Origin: Deltaproteobacteria bacterium
GTDB lineage: Bacteria > Desulfobacterota > Binatia > UBA1149 > SPBQ01
NCBI GenBank assembly: GCA_029262375.1
Contig: JAJCZM010000016.1
Location: 62,001-126,000 of the forward strand
Length of the DNA stretch: 64,000 nt
Direction of reading: 5' to 3'
The position numbers and the translations under genes are program-made. Within the stretch, counting starts at the first letter, position 1. Each line of letters opens with the position of its first letter. Positions 18,798-28,396 of this stretch are shown here, one piece after another. The notes beneath the pieces were generated by a model. The model saw only the letters and a program-made list of their open reading frames with translations. It did not search any database and had not been told where the DNA came from.

Positions 18798-19523
18798 GTG
18801 GCGATCAAACGCGCGATGATTCTGGCCGCTGGACGGGGCGAGCGCCTGCGCCCCCTTACCGAGAACACGCCCAAGCCGCTCGTGAAAGTCGCCGGACGAT
18901 GCTTGATCGACTACGGCATCGACGTCTGTCGAAACGCCGGCATCGACGACGTGATCATCAACCTGCATCATCTCGGAGATCGCATACGCGATCATTTAGG
19001 CGACGGTTCGGCGCTCGGTGTACGCGTGTCGTACAGCGAAGAGAAGACGCTGCAGGGAAGCGGTGGCGGTATCCGCGAAGCGCAGGCGATGCTCGACGGC
19101 GAGACGTTCGTGACGCTGAACGCCGACACGATCATCGATATCGATCTGCGTGCGGTGCTCGAAGCTCACGTCGAAACCGAAGCTGCGGTCACCCTGGTGC
19201 TACGCAAAGACCCGGAAATGGAAAAATTCGGTCTGGTTCAGCTCGACACCGACAATCGGGTGGGGGCCTTCCTCGATGCGCGTAGGCCGGGCGCGCCGGA
19301 ACAACTCGAGCCCTACATGTATACCGGCGTTCAGGTCGTCTCCCCGGAGATTTTCTCGTACATGCCCGACAACGGCCCGTTCTCAATCACGCAAGTGACC
19401 TACCCGGACATGCTGCGGGCCGATCGTCCCTTATATGGGTATCCGTTTACCGGTCCGTGGATCACAGTCGGAACACCTCAAGAACTCGAGGCCGCCGAGA
19501 GGCGTCTGGAGGCGAGGGACTAG
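18798..19523 (+). CDS. murU: N-acetylmuramate-1-phosphate uridylyltransferase (MurU-like)
   Basis: A sugar-1-phosphate nucleotidyltransferase with the signature AMILAAGRGERLRPLTENTPKPLVKVAG at its N-terminus, a GGG-type acceptor loop (LQGSGGGIREA) and LNADTIIDID for metal binding. I favour the GTG at 18798 (241 residues), placed after AAGGGTGG. A GTG at 18789 overlapping amgK by 8 bases is the alternative. The pairing with amgK points to UDP-MurNAc formation in cell-wall recycling. By sequence alone other NDP-sugar products are possible. Confidence 0.8.
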   Translation: MAIKRAMILAAGRGERLRPLTENTPKPLVKVAGRCLIDYGIDVCRNAGIDDVIINLHHLGDRIRDHLGDGSALGVRVSYSEEKTLQGSGGGIREAQAMLDGETFVTLNADTIIDIDLRAVLEAHVETEAAVTLVLRKDPEMEKFGLVQLDTDNRVGAFLDARRPGAPEQLEPYMYTGVQVVSPEIFSYMPDNGPFSITQVTYPDMLRADRPLYGYPFTGPWITVGTPQELEAAERRLEARD

Positions 19524-19594
19524 ACTCTCGACAACGCAGCGCGCTATTCTGGAGGATGAGGCCCCAGGGGCTGTCAGGCAAGTAGGGGTAACGC

Positions 19595-20941
19595 GTGGGA
19601 ATCACGATCATTCAGAAGAGCGACCTCGCCACGCGCAAGCGCGACGCAAAGGTAGCACTGGTCTTAGCAGGCGGCGCGTTGACGGGCGGCGCCTTCAAGC
19701 TCGGTGGCCTGAAGGCGCTCGACGACTTCCTCATCAATCGAAAGGTAACGGATTTCGATCTGTACGTTGGTCTGAGCGCCGGAGCCTTGCTCGGCGCACC
19801 GCTGGCGGCGGGAGTGCCTCCTACCGAGATGTTGCGAGCACTCGAGGGAACTTCGCTGCAATTCAGTCGCTTCCGCGCCGGCGACTTCTACCACCTCAAC
19901 ACCGACGACCTGGTGTCGAAGCCCGTCGACTACCTTCTCGACGTCATGACTTACATGCCGGGCATTGTCGTAGACGTAGCGGCTGAACTGCCGGCGATCG
20001 TCAACGACACCAAGCCGGCGCTCGCCAATTTCAGGAGAAATCCTACGTTTGCGGCGCTACAAGACATCGCCTCTCCGCTGGTCGATGCGATCCTCACGCG
20101 ACGTTTCCCGATGCCGCACTACTACTTGCCGTCGGGATTCTTCGACAACTCCACGCTCGAAACGTACCTACGCAAGAACCTGGAAAACAACGGGTTTCCG
20201 AACGACTTCCGAAGTTTCTACCGCCACACCGGCAAAGAGCTCTACATCACCGCGATGAATCTCGACACGGCGGAACGCGTTGTTTTTGGACACGACGAGG
20301 ACTGCTCGCTCACGGTTTCTGAGGCCGTCCAGGCGTCGACCGCGCTTCCCGGTTTCTACAAACCCGCACGCATCAACGAGATCGACTACGTCGACGGCGG
20401 CGTCCGTCGCACCGCCAGTATCGATGTCGCGATCGAGCACGACGCCGATCTCATCATTTGCTACAACCCGTTCCGGCCGTTCTCCAACCGCGTCACGCAT
20501 CGCTACGTTCCCGAACGCGGCGAGTTCATCACGGAAGGGACCCGGCTCGCCGATCAGGGCATCATCACAGTGCTCAACCAGGTCTTCCGAACTCTGCTGC
20601 ATTCGCGCCTGCAGTACGGACTGCGCGAGTATCAGGACGACCCCAACTTCAACGGCGACATCATCGTGATCGAGCCAACCGAGAGCGACACCGACTTCTT
20701 CGAGATGAACCCACTGGCGTTCTGGGACGGCCCCAAAGCCGGCCGCCACGGCTATGCGTCAGTCACGCAGTCGATCGAGACCCACTACGACGTCGTGAAG
20801 ACCATCCTGCAGAGCTACGGGATCCTGATGACGCGACGTGAGGTCCGTGAGGGTCTCGAACGCATGAACGGCATCGACAAACACGAGGATGAGGCGGTAC
20901 TCACGCGCGACCTACCTCGCCGTGATCTCGACGTCGCGTAA
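19595..20941 (+). CDS. Patatin-like phospholipase
   Basis: A 448-residue protein with a GTG start at 19595 preceded by AGGGG. The oxyanion-hole stretch LVLAGGALTGGAFKLGG is near residues 22-38. The nucleophile elbow GLSAG holds Ser61. The catalytic Asp lies in DGG at about residues 267-269. The Ser-Asp dyad implies lipid acyl hydrolase activity. The protein is larger than the minimal patatin domain, with about 130 residues after the DGG motif. No signal peptide is visible. The physiological substrate cannot be told. Confidence 0.85.
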   Translation: MGITIIQKSDLATRKRDAKVALVLAGGALTGGAFKLGGLKALDDFLINRKVTDFDLYVGLSAGALLGAPLAAGVPPTEMLRALEGTSLQFSRFRAGDFYHLNTDDLVSKPVDYLLDVMTYMPGIVVDVAAELPAIVNDTKPALANFRRNPTFAALQDIASPLVDAILTRRFPMPHYYLPSGFFDNSTLETYLRKNLENNGFPNDFRSFYRHTGKELYITAMNLDTAERVVFGHDEDCSLTVSEAVQASTALPGFYKPARINEIDYVDGGVRRTASIDVAIEHDADLIICYNPFRPFSNRVTHRYVPERGEFITEGTRLADQGIITVLNQVFRTLLHSRLQYGLREYQDDPNFNGDIIVIEPTESDTDFFEMNPLAFWDGPKAGRHGYASVTQSIETHYDVVKTILQSYGILMTRREVREGLERMNGIDKHEDEAVLTRDLPRRDLDVA

Positions 20942-21088
20942 CACGTGCCCCTCTTCAGCTGCGTGCTCGGCGAGTGCGGAAATCGCCTTCTCGCTGCAGC
21001 AATACGCATGGATTAGGGTCGCTTATCCCCAACATCGCCGTCTATTGTGAATTTGCGACGCCCGACTCGGCGTGTTAGCCGTTAGACT

Positions 21089-21823
21089 ATGTCTGTGAGC
21101 TCGACCCCCGCGATTCGACGTGAAGACCTGGCGGAACTCAATGAGCGATTCGAGACAGCTTCACCCGAGCAAATTCTCGGCTGGGCGGTCACGACGTTCC
21201 CTACGGACATCATTCTCACCTGCTCGTTCCAGCATGAAGGCGTGGTCATTGCGCACATGCTGCGGTCAATAAAGCCTGAAATTCCGGTCGTGTTCATCGA
21301 TACGCGCTTCCATTTCAAAGAGACGCTCGAGTATCGCGATCAGGTTACGAACCTACTCGGGCTCAACCTGAAGATCGTCGAGTCGACAGTCTCGTTCGAA
21401 GACTTCAAAGCGAAGTACGGGGCCGATCTGAATCAGCGCGACCCCGACTTGTGCTGCAAAATCAACAAGGTGGATCCTTTGCTCTCTGCGTTAAAAGGCG
21501 TGAAGGCGTGGATCAACGGTCGCCGTCGCGACCAAACCGCCGAGCGATCCGACATTGGCTTCGTCGATTTGCAGGGTCCGATCGTGAAGATCAATCCGCT
21601 CGCCGCGTGGCACAGCAAAGATACGTTCCGTTACCTGAACGCACACAACCTGCCGCTCAACCCGCTCTTCGACCGCGGATTCACATCGATCGGGTGCGAA
21701 CCGTGCACGGCTCTGCCGACGGACGGCGACGAGCGTTCAGGCAGATGGGCTGGTTCGGGCAAGCGCGAGTGTGGCATCCACACCATTCTTGATTCGTCCG
21801 GCGAATCGAACGGCAACGACTAA
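21089..21823 (+). CDS. cysH: Adenylyl-sulfate (APS) reductase, CysH family, [4Fe-4S] type
   Basis: A 244-residue PP-loop protein that reduces activated sulfate to sulfite with thioredoxin. Cys122-Cys123 (DLCCKINKVDPL) and Cys203-x2-Cys206 (IGCEPCT) are the four [4Fe-4S] ligands found in APS-using enzymes and absent from classical PAPS-specific CysH. The catalytic Cys228 is in KRECGIH. It converges with the SCP2 gene, sharing 4 bases at the stop codons. Sulfate activation genes are not in the window. Confidence 0.9.
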   Translation: MSVSSTPAIRREDLAELNERFETASPEQILGWAVTTFPTDIILTCSFQHEGVVIAHMLRSIKPEIPVVFIDTRFHFKETLEYRDQVTNLLGLNLKIVESTVSFEDFKAKYGADLNQRDPDLCCKINKVDPLLSALKGVKAWINGRRRDQTAERSDIGFVDLQGPIVKINPLAAWHSKDTFRYLNAHNLPLNPLFDRGFTSIGCEPCTALPTDGDERSGRWAGSGKRECGIHTILDSSGESNGND

Positions 21824-22155
21824 TCCGTCGGAAACAATTCCTGCATCTTTAGCGCCAGGCCCATGTCGCCTTTGATCTTGAGCTTGCCGCCCATGAAGGC
21901 CACCTGCGGATTGAGCAGGCCGTTGATCATGTCGAGGTAATCCGACGCAGTCATGGTGATGGTGATGTTCGGACTCGGAGCAGCACCGCTTCGCACCTCA
22001 CACGCGCCGTCTTCGACAGACACGTGATACGTTCCGCCGGCATCGCCGATGAGATCGAACTGATACGTTGCCTTCAGTCCACAGGCGGCGTCCGAATCGA
22101 ATCGGTTCGACAACACATCGAATACTTCGGCAACAGAGTTGAGCTGTTGTGTCAT
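21820..22155 (-). CDS. SCP2 sterol-binding domain protein
   Basis: A 111-residue stand-alone SCP2 domain: GGTYHVSVEDGACEVRSG, PNITITMTASDYLDMING, then FMGGKLKIKGDMGLALKM, which closes the hydrophobic pocket. Such small proteins bind acyl-CoAs, sterols or other lipids in the cytoplasm. Partner and substrate are unknown. The alkylsulfatase at 34515-36236 carries a related C-terminal domain. Confidence 0.85.
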   Translation of the reverse strand: MTQQLNSVAEVFDVLSNRFDSDAACGLKATYQFDLIGDAGGTYHVSVEDGACEVRSGAAPSPNITITMTASDYLDMINGLLNPQVAFMGGKLKIKGDMGLALKMQELFPTD

Positions 22156-22272
22156 CAGGCGACGCCCTCCCCCCGGTAAGTAAAAATCCCCGCCAAGTGC
22201 GCAGGAAACTACGTACCGGCGCCGCTTATGTCAACGGAAGAATCGGCCGCTAAACGCCTAAAATAGAACGAA

Positions 22273-22307
22273 AAAGAGGCCTCCCGGATAAACCGAGAGG
22301 CCTCTTT
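22273..22307 (-). terminator. Intrinsic terminator downstream of the H1-like gene
   Basis: An 11-bp perfect stem (AAAGAGGCCTC / GAGGCCTCTTT) with a 13-base loop is followed on the minus strand by five T residues. On the plus strand only three T residues follow, so it mainly terminates minus-strand transcription arriving from the H1-like gene at 22386-22748. It may also block read-through in the other direction. Confidence 0.85.
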
Positions 22308-22343
22308 GCTGAACTCTGCTTGCTTGGACGAAGAGGGAGAGTG

Positions 22344-22372
22344 GCCTGACCTGCCGCCTCGGCAGGTCAGGC
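22344..22372. repeat. Perfect 13-bp inverted repeat in the 3' region of the H1-like gene
   Basis: GCCTGACCTGCCG at 22344-22356 is mirrored at 22360-22372 around a 3-base loop. It lies 14 bases past the H1-like stop codon and 37 bases before the intrinsic terminator. It has no T-run. It probably forms a stable mRNA 3' hairpin. Confidence 0.75.
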
Positions 22373-22385
22373 TACGGAAGGAAGA

Positions 22386-22748
22386 CTACCTTTTCTTCCT
22401 GCGGACTTTCCGCTTGGTTGCTTTCTTCTTGGTTGCCTTACGCTTGGTGGCCTTGCGCTTGGTAGCCTTCTTCTTGGTAGCCTTTCGCTTAGCTTTCTTC
22501 TTTGTAGCTTTCTTCTTAGTAGCTTTGCGCTTGGCTTTCTTCTTAGTAGCTTTGCGCTTCGCTTTCTTCTTAGTAGCTTTCTTCTTGGTGGCTTTGCGCT
22601 TTGTGGCCTTCCTCTTCGTGGCCTTACGCTTAGTCGCCTTCTTCTTAGTGGCTTTGCGCTTCGTGGCCTTCTTCTTCGTGGCCTTGCGCTTCGTCACCTT
22701 ACGTTTAGTAGCTTTCTTTTTTGCTGCCTTCTTTCTTCTTACTGCCAT
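22386..22748 (-). CDS. Lys/Ala/Thr-repeat histone H1-like DNA-binding protein
   Basis: Nearly the whole 120-residue product consists of repeated units such as KKKATKRKATK and KKAKRKATK, with no acidic residue after the start, so it is extremely basic. I choose the ATG at 22748 (MAVRRKKAAKKK), preceded by AAGGAGGAGG, not the upstream ATG at 22781. Such tails occur in bacterial H1-like nucleoid proteins and bind DNA non-specifically. The gene has its own terminator. The opposite strand reads as a hydrophobic Leu/Val/Ala repeat that is an artefact of this composition. Confidence 0.85.
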   Translation of the reverse strand: MAVRRKKAAKKKATKRKVTKRKATKKKATKRKATKKKATKRKATKRKATKRKATKKKATKKKAKRKATKKKAKRKATKKKATKKKAKRKATKKKATKRKATKRKATKKKATKRKVRRKKR

Positions 22749-22861
22749 GTTAATGCCTCCTCCTTCAGCTTCCTTCCTCACTCACCATCAACGTTCCAAG
22801 CAATCAGATTGAACACAGAAGAGATGTCGGATGTTCAATAAACAAAATTATACTGATTCGA

Positions 22862-23050
22862 TCACAAGAGAGTCAACAACAACGTGCGCTTAAACTTGAA
22901 ATCCTGTTCGATATGCGCTTCGTCCGATTGTGCGTTGAGCATGTTCATCAGGCTCAGCCATTGCTCATGTTGTTCGACTCGCGCCTCTTGATCATCGAAT
23001 TGTCGATCACAGCCCGCTAAAAACGATGTGCCGCGCGACTGCAGCGTCAC
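22862..23050 (-). CDS. Small hypothetical protein, possibly coupled to the MgtC-family gene
   Basis: A 62-codon frame starts in an ATGA overlap with the stop of the upstream MgtC-family gene (23047-23050), a layout typical of translational coupling. The peptide (MTLQSRGTSFLAGCDRQF at its N-terminus) is hydrophilic, with no recognisable domain or membrane segment. The overlap is the only support and the frame may be chance. Confidence 0.25.
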   Translation of the reverse strand: MTLQSRGTSFLAGCDRQFDDQEARVEQHEQWLSLMNMLNAQSDEAHIEQDFKFKRTLLLTLL

Positions 23051-23700
23051 TCTTCGAAACTTGCCTGCTCTACATCTTCGCGTGCGGTGAGGTCAACCAG
23101 TAGTTCCGCGGCTGTGCGTGCATCCGTGTTGCAAGACAGTGTGCACTCAACGCCACGCTCCGATTTACGCAGCGACGAGTGTTCAACCAGCGTTCCAGCC
23201 TTCGCGAACAGGTCCTGAATGTCGGCAACACCTGCTCCAGCAGTCATTTGAACACGGAACGTCACCAGTTCACGGCGCCCGTAGCTGAAGTACTCGATGC
23301 GGCGCAACATCGTGAGACACAAGAAGATTAGCGCCGTAGCGCCGACGGCGAGATGCAGCATGTCTGCACCGATCGCGATGCCGATAGCCGCAACGGCCCA
23401 TATCGTTGCCGCTGATGTGAGCCCGACAACTGCACCACGCGCCTGGATAATCGTTCCGGCACCGATGAAACCGACGCCGGAGACGATTTGCGCGGCAATA
23501 CGACCTTGATCGCCTAGTGGCCCCGCAAGTCGCATAGAGGTGAGCGTGAGGACGGTGGAACCGAGCGCAATGAGGATATTCGTACGCAATCCCGCGGGTT
23601 TACCCACCAGTTCGCGTTCGAACCCGATGACGCCGCCCAAGAGGACGGCTATCACGAGCTTCACACCTTCATCAGCAATAAATTCGAGTAGCCCTTCCAT
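23047..23700 (-). CDS. MgtC/SapB family membrane protein
   Basis: A 217-residue protein. The first about 140 residues form four to five helices with the family segments VLLGGVIGFERELVGKPAGLRTN and IVSGVGFIGAGTIIQARG. A soluble ACT-like C-terminal domain follows (TFRVQMTAGAGVADIQDLF). Members of this family modulate magnesium or phosphate homeostasis and the F1Fo ATPase in some bacteria; the role here is not known. GGAGCGGG precedes the ATG. It follows enolase by 42 bases on the same strand. Confidence 0.88.
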   Translation of the reverse strand: MEGLLEFIADEGVKLVIAVLLGGVIGFERELVGKPAGLRTNILIALGSTVLTLTSMRLAGPLGDQGRIAAQIVSGVGFIGAGTIIQARGAVVGLTSAATIWAVAAIGIAIGADMLHLAVGATALIFLCLTMLRRIEYFSYGRRELVTFRVQMTAGAGVADIQDLFAKAGTLVEHSSLRKSERGVECTLSCNTDARTAAELLVDLTAREDVEQASFEE

Positions 23701-23742
23701 GTACCCGCTCCTTGGTAGAGCGGATCAGGCGAGAACGTCGGC

Positions 23743-25029
<1,287 letters not shown>

Positions 25030-25050
25030 CTACCTCGGTGCTCCGGCTGG

Positions 25051-25080
25051 TTGCCGATCGTGTTCCAAGCGCGGTATCCT
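25051..25080 (+). promoter_or_regulatory. Possible promoter of the ftsB-like gene
   Basis: TTGCCG (25051-25056) and TATCCT (25075-25080) are separated by 18 bases in the 66-base gap between eno and ftsB. Each hexamer matches 4 of 6 consensus positions. The -10 ends 9 bases before the ATG, so the transcript would be nearly leaderless. Confidence 0.3.
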
Positions 25081-25089
25081 TTCGGAATC

Positions 25090-25413
25090 ATGCCTCCGGG
25101 GCAACGAGACAGTTTAAGACAACGCAAGATGCTGCTGGGGCTTCTGACCACGATGGGCGTGGCTCTGCTGTACGGGATCCTGTTCGGCGATCAGGGCGTC
25201 CGGCGCTTCCTGGAATTGCGCGGAACGTTCGCCGATCGCTCGACCGAAGTACGCAAACGGGTCGAGCGCAACAGTGAGCTGCGCAACCGACTCGCCGGCC
25301 TTCGCAGCTCGGATGAAGCGCTGGCGGAAACCGCGCGGGTCAATCTCGGAATGGTGGATGAGGACGAGATCGTCTACGTATTCCGCCCGCCGGATTCCGA
25401 CCGCATGCGCTAG
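25090..25413 (+). CDS. ftsB: Septum-formation protein, FtsB/DivIC family
   Basis: A 107-residue single-pass membrane protein of the divisome, bridging FtsL and FtsQ. One transmembrane helix (about residues 14-33, MLLGLLTTMGVALLYGILFG) is followed by a coiled-coil region (about 45-80) and the family end motif ARVNLGMVDEDEIVYVFRPP. I choose the ATG at 25090; the longer open frame upstream lies antisense to enolase. The position next to eno agrees with the family. Confidence 0.85.
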   Translation: MPPGQRDSLRQRKMLLGLLTTMGVALLYGILFGDQGVRRFLELRGTFADRSTEVRKRVERNSELRNRLAGLRSSDEALAETARVNLGMVDEDEIVYVFRPPDSDRMR

Positions 25414-25481
25414 GCGATCGCGCCCACGTCCGTTGGCGACAGTTCGCATCGGCGCCACGATATCCGTGCCGTACGTAGGGC

Positions 25482-25530
25482 CGAACGAAAGAAGGGAGAA
25501 GGCGTCGGCCTTCCCCCCTCTTCTTGTTCG
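25482..25530. terminator. Putative bidirectional terminator between ftsB and nrdJ
   Basis: An imperfect hairpin whose inner stem is AAGGC-GTCG-GCCTT, extended by GAAGGG/CCCCTCTTC and by CGAAC/GTTCG at the base. It lies between two convergent genes. Purine-rich on one arm and pyrimidine-rich on the other, it offers a T-rich 3' flank only partly, so efficiency is uncertain. Confidence 0.5.
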
Positions 25531-25573
25531 TCTCGCGGGCGCCGAGCTCCCGCGGGAATCGGTTCCTGAGCCG

Positions 25574-28396
25574 TCAGGAACAGCCGCTGGTGGCACCGCA
25601 GTTCAGGCACTTATAGCACGCACCGTTGCGAACCATGATCGAACCGCAGTCAGCGCACGACGGCGCGTCGGACTCCGGCAAGATGAACTCAACCGAAGAC
25701 CCCTCTCGACCGGTGGGTGAGGCAGCGGTCCGAGACACTTCGTTCGCCGTCTCCTGTGCCGCTGTGAGTGCAGCTTCTTGCGCAGCTTCTTGCGCAGCTT
25801 TTTGCGAACGATCCTGCGCACCCTCCGGCGTAAGCTCTCTGCGAACGAACGCAGCACCGCGTCCTTCGCCGAACCTCGTTCCGAGGAACCGGAAGATGTA
25901 GTCAACGAGCGACTTGGCAACCGGAATGTCCGAGTTCTTCGTGAACCCCGATGGCTCGAAGCGAACGTGCTCGAACTTCTTCACCAACGCCTCGAGCGGC
26001 ACACCGTACTGCAACGAGAGCGAGGTGAGAGTCGCAACGGTATCCATCAGGCCGGATATCGTGCTGCCCTCTTTCGCCATCTTGATGAAAATCTCACCGG
26101 GCTTGCCGTCTTCGTAGAAGCCGACGTGGATGTAACCCTCATGCCCGGCGATCTCGAATTTGTGCCGGTACGACGAGCACTCCGAAGGGAGTCTTCGTCG
26201 TACCGGCTGAGCAGCAGCCTCCGTAGCGGCGGCTGCCGACTTCGTCTGGTCTTCGGTCGACGATGTGTTGAGTGGCTGAGTGCGCTTGCAGCCGTCGCGA
26301 TAGACCGCAACGGCCTTCAGTCCGAGCTTCCACGAATCGATGTACGCATCTTCGATATCGCCGACGGTCGCGTCGGTGGGGAGGTTTACCGTCTTCGAGA
26401 TCGCGCCCGATATGAACGGTTGTACCGACCCCATCATGCGGATGTGCCCCATCGGCGCGATGCTGCGCGTGCCGTTGCGCGGTTTGAATGCGCAATCGAA
26501 TACGCTCAGGTGCTCCTCAGCGAGTCCGGGAGCGCCTTCGATCATCTCTTCCTCGTCAATGTACTCGAGGATGTCCTGCACCTCACGCTTGTCGTAACCG
26601 AGCTTGGTCAGCGCCTCAGGCACCGTCTGGTTGACGAACTTGAGCATGCCGCCGCCGACGAGCTTCTTGTACTTGACGAGCGCGATATCCGGCTCGATGC
26701 CGGTGGTGTCGCAGTCCATCATGAACGCGATCGTGCCGGTCGGCGCTAAGACGGTGACCTGCGAATTGCGCACGCCGCAGGTCTTCCCGTTCTCGAGAGC
26801 GGCGTCCCAGACGTCGCGACTCGCGGACAGCAGGTCGAGCGGGACGTAGGCCGAGTCGATGTCGCGCGACCTGTGACGATGCTTGTCGATGACGCGTAGC
26901 TGCGGCTCGGCATTCTTCGCGTAGCCGGAATACGGCCCCATGTGACCGGCGACACGTGACGACTGCAGATAGGCCTCACCACACATCAGAGACGTGATCG
27001 CAGCGGAGTAGGCACGCCCGGCATCGGAGTCGTACGCCAGCCCCTGCGACATCAAGAGTGCGCCGAGGTTGGCATAGCCGAGGCCGAGCTGACGGTAAGA
27101 GCGAGCCGTCTCGGTGATCTCAGGGGTCGGATAGCTCGAGTTGTCGACCAGGATGTCCTGCGCAGTGATCAGAAGATCGACCGCATGGCGGAACCCTTCG
27201 ACGTCGAACTTGCCGCCCTCCTGCGAGAATTTCATCAGGTTGAGCGACGCCAAGTTGCAGGCCGAGTCATCCAAATGCATGTACTCGCTGCAGGGGTTCG
27301 AAGCGTTGATTCGTCCGGTGTTGGGACACGTATGCCAATCGTTGATGGTCGTATCGAACTGCAGGCCGGGGTCACCGCAGAAGTGAGCCGCCTCGGCGAT
27401 CGAACGCATCAGATCGCGCGCCTTCATCTTGTCCATCGGACGTCCGTCGATGACGGCTCGGGTGTACCAATCGCCGTCTTCGACCACCGCTTTCATGAAG
27501 TCGTCGGTAACGCGGACGGAGTTGTTGGCGTTTTGAAAGAAAATCGAGGTATACGCTTCTCCGTCGATCGAGGAATCGTACCCCGCGTCGATGAGCGTCC
27601 AGGCCTTTTTTTCCTCAGCCGACTTACAGTCGACGAAAGCTTGAATGTCGGGATGATCGACGTTCAGCACGACCATCTTGGCTGCGCGGCGCGTCTTGCC
27701 ACCCGATTTGATGACACCCGCAGAAGCATCGGCCGCTTTCATGAACGAGACAGGGCCTGAGGCCGTCCCACCGCCGGCAAGCGCCTCGCGCGACGAACGG
27801 ATGCGCGAGAGGTTCACGCCCGAGCCGGAACCGCCTTTGAAGATAACACCTTCTTTTCGGTACCAATGAAGGATCGAATCCATCGTGTCTTCTACGGACA
27901 GGATGAAACACGCTGAACATTGCGGACGCGCTTCGACGCCGACGTTGAACCATACCGGACTATTGAAACACGCCTGCTGCTCGACAAGTAGATGGGTAAG
28001 TTCGTCGCGGAAAACATCGCGATCTTCGTCGGTCGCGAAGTAGCCCTGCGCCTCGCCCCAACCGACGATGGTCATTACGACCCGACCGATCAGCTGGCGT
28101 ACGCTGGTTTCACGCTTCGGCGTGCCTAGCTGTCCGCGAAAATATTTGGAGGCGACAACGTTCGTCGCCAATTGTGACCAGGCCGCCGGAAACTCGACGT
28201 CGCGCTGCTCGAATACCGATTTGCCGCCTTCCCCCTGAATGACGGCATCGCGTTTCTCCCACTCGACTGTCGAGAACGGATCGACCCGGGGTTTCGATAG
28301 TCGCCGCGTAAACGAAAGACGGGGGCCTTCTCCCTGCGCCTGAATTTCGTCTGTTGCCTGCGACTCTTCGGTTGCCCGAGCTACTCGATCTTCCAT
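25574..28396 (-). CDS. nrdJ: Adenosylcobalamin-dependent ribonucleoside-diphosphate reductase (class II)
   Basis: A 940-residue enzyme that makes deoxyribonucleotides using a radical generated from B12, with no oxygen requirement. Family elements include CFNSPVWFNVG, FKGGSGSGVNLSRIRSS, INASNPCSEYMHLDDSACNLASLN and LAPTGTIAFMMDCDTTGIEPD. The C-terminus is a zinc-ribbon with CADCGS and CYKCLNCG, typical of the long NrdJ type. I choose the ATG at 28396 (MEDRVARA) because GGAGGAAGAG precedes it; the frame is open to 28420. Tandem NrdR-like boxes lie about 310-390 bases upstream. No class I or III reductase is in the window. Confidence 0.96.
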   Translation of the reverse strand: MEDRVARATEESQATDEIQAQGEGPRLSFTRRLSKPRVDPFSTVEWEKRDAVIQGEGGKSVFEQRDVEFPAAWSQLATNVVASKYFRGQLGTPKRETSVRQLIGRVVMTIVGWGEAQGYFATDEDRDVFRDELTHLLVEQQACFNSPVWFNVGVEARPQCSACFILSVEDTMDSILHWYRKEGVIFKGGSGSGVNLSRIRSSREALAGGGTASGPVSFMKAADASAGVIKSGGKTRRAAKMVVLNVDHPDIQAFVDCKSAEEKKAWTLIDAGYDSSIDGEAYTSIFFQNANNSVRVTDDFMKAVVEDGDWYTRAVIDGRPMDKMKARDLMRSIAEAAHFCGDPGLQFDTTINDWHTCPNTGRINASNPCSEYMHLDDSACNLASLNLMKFSQEGGKFDVEGFRHAVDLLITAQDILVDNSSYPTPEITETARSYRQLGLGYANLGALLMSQGLAYDSDAGRAYSAAITSLMCGEAYLQSSRVAGHMGPYSGYAKNAEPQLRVIDKHRHRSRDIDSAYVPLDLLSASRDVWDAALENGKTCGVRNSQVTVLAPTGTIAFMMDCDTTGIEPDIALVKYKKLVGGGMLKFVNQTVPEALTKLGYDKREVQDILEYIDEEEMIEGAPGLAEEHLSVFDCAFKPRNGTRSIAPMGHIRMMGSVQPFISGAISKTVNLPTDATVGDIEDAYIDSWKLGLKAVAVYRDGCKRTQPLNTSSTEDQTKSAAAATEAAAQPVRRRLPSECSSYRHKFEIAGHEGYIHVGFYEDGKPGEIFIKMAKEGSTISGLMDTVATLTSLSLQYGVPLEALVKKFEHVRFEPSGFTKNSDIPVAKSLVDYIFRFLGTRFGEGRGAAFVRRELTPEGAQDRSQKAAQEAAQEAALTAAQETANEVSRTAASPTGREGSSVEFILPESDAPSCADCGSIMVRNGACYKCLNCGATSGCS

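Noticed and set aside
22306..22812. 168-residue hydrophobic Leu/Val/Ala-Phe repeat frame on the plus strand
   Set aside because: It is the antisense reading of the Lys/Ala repeat gene at 22386-22748, which has a ribosome-binding site and a terminator in the proper places.
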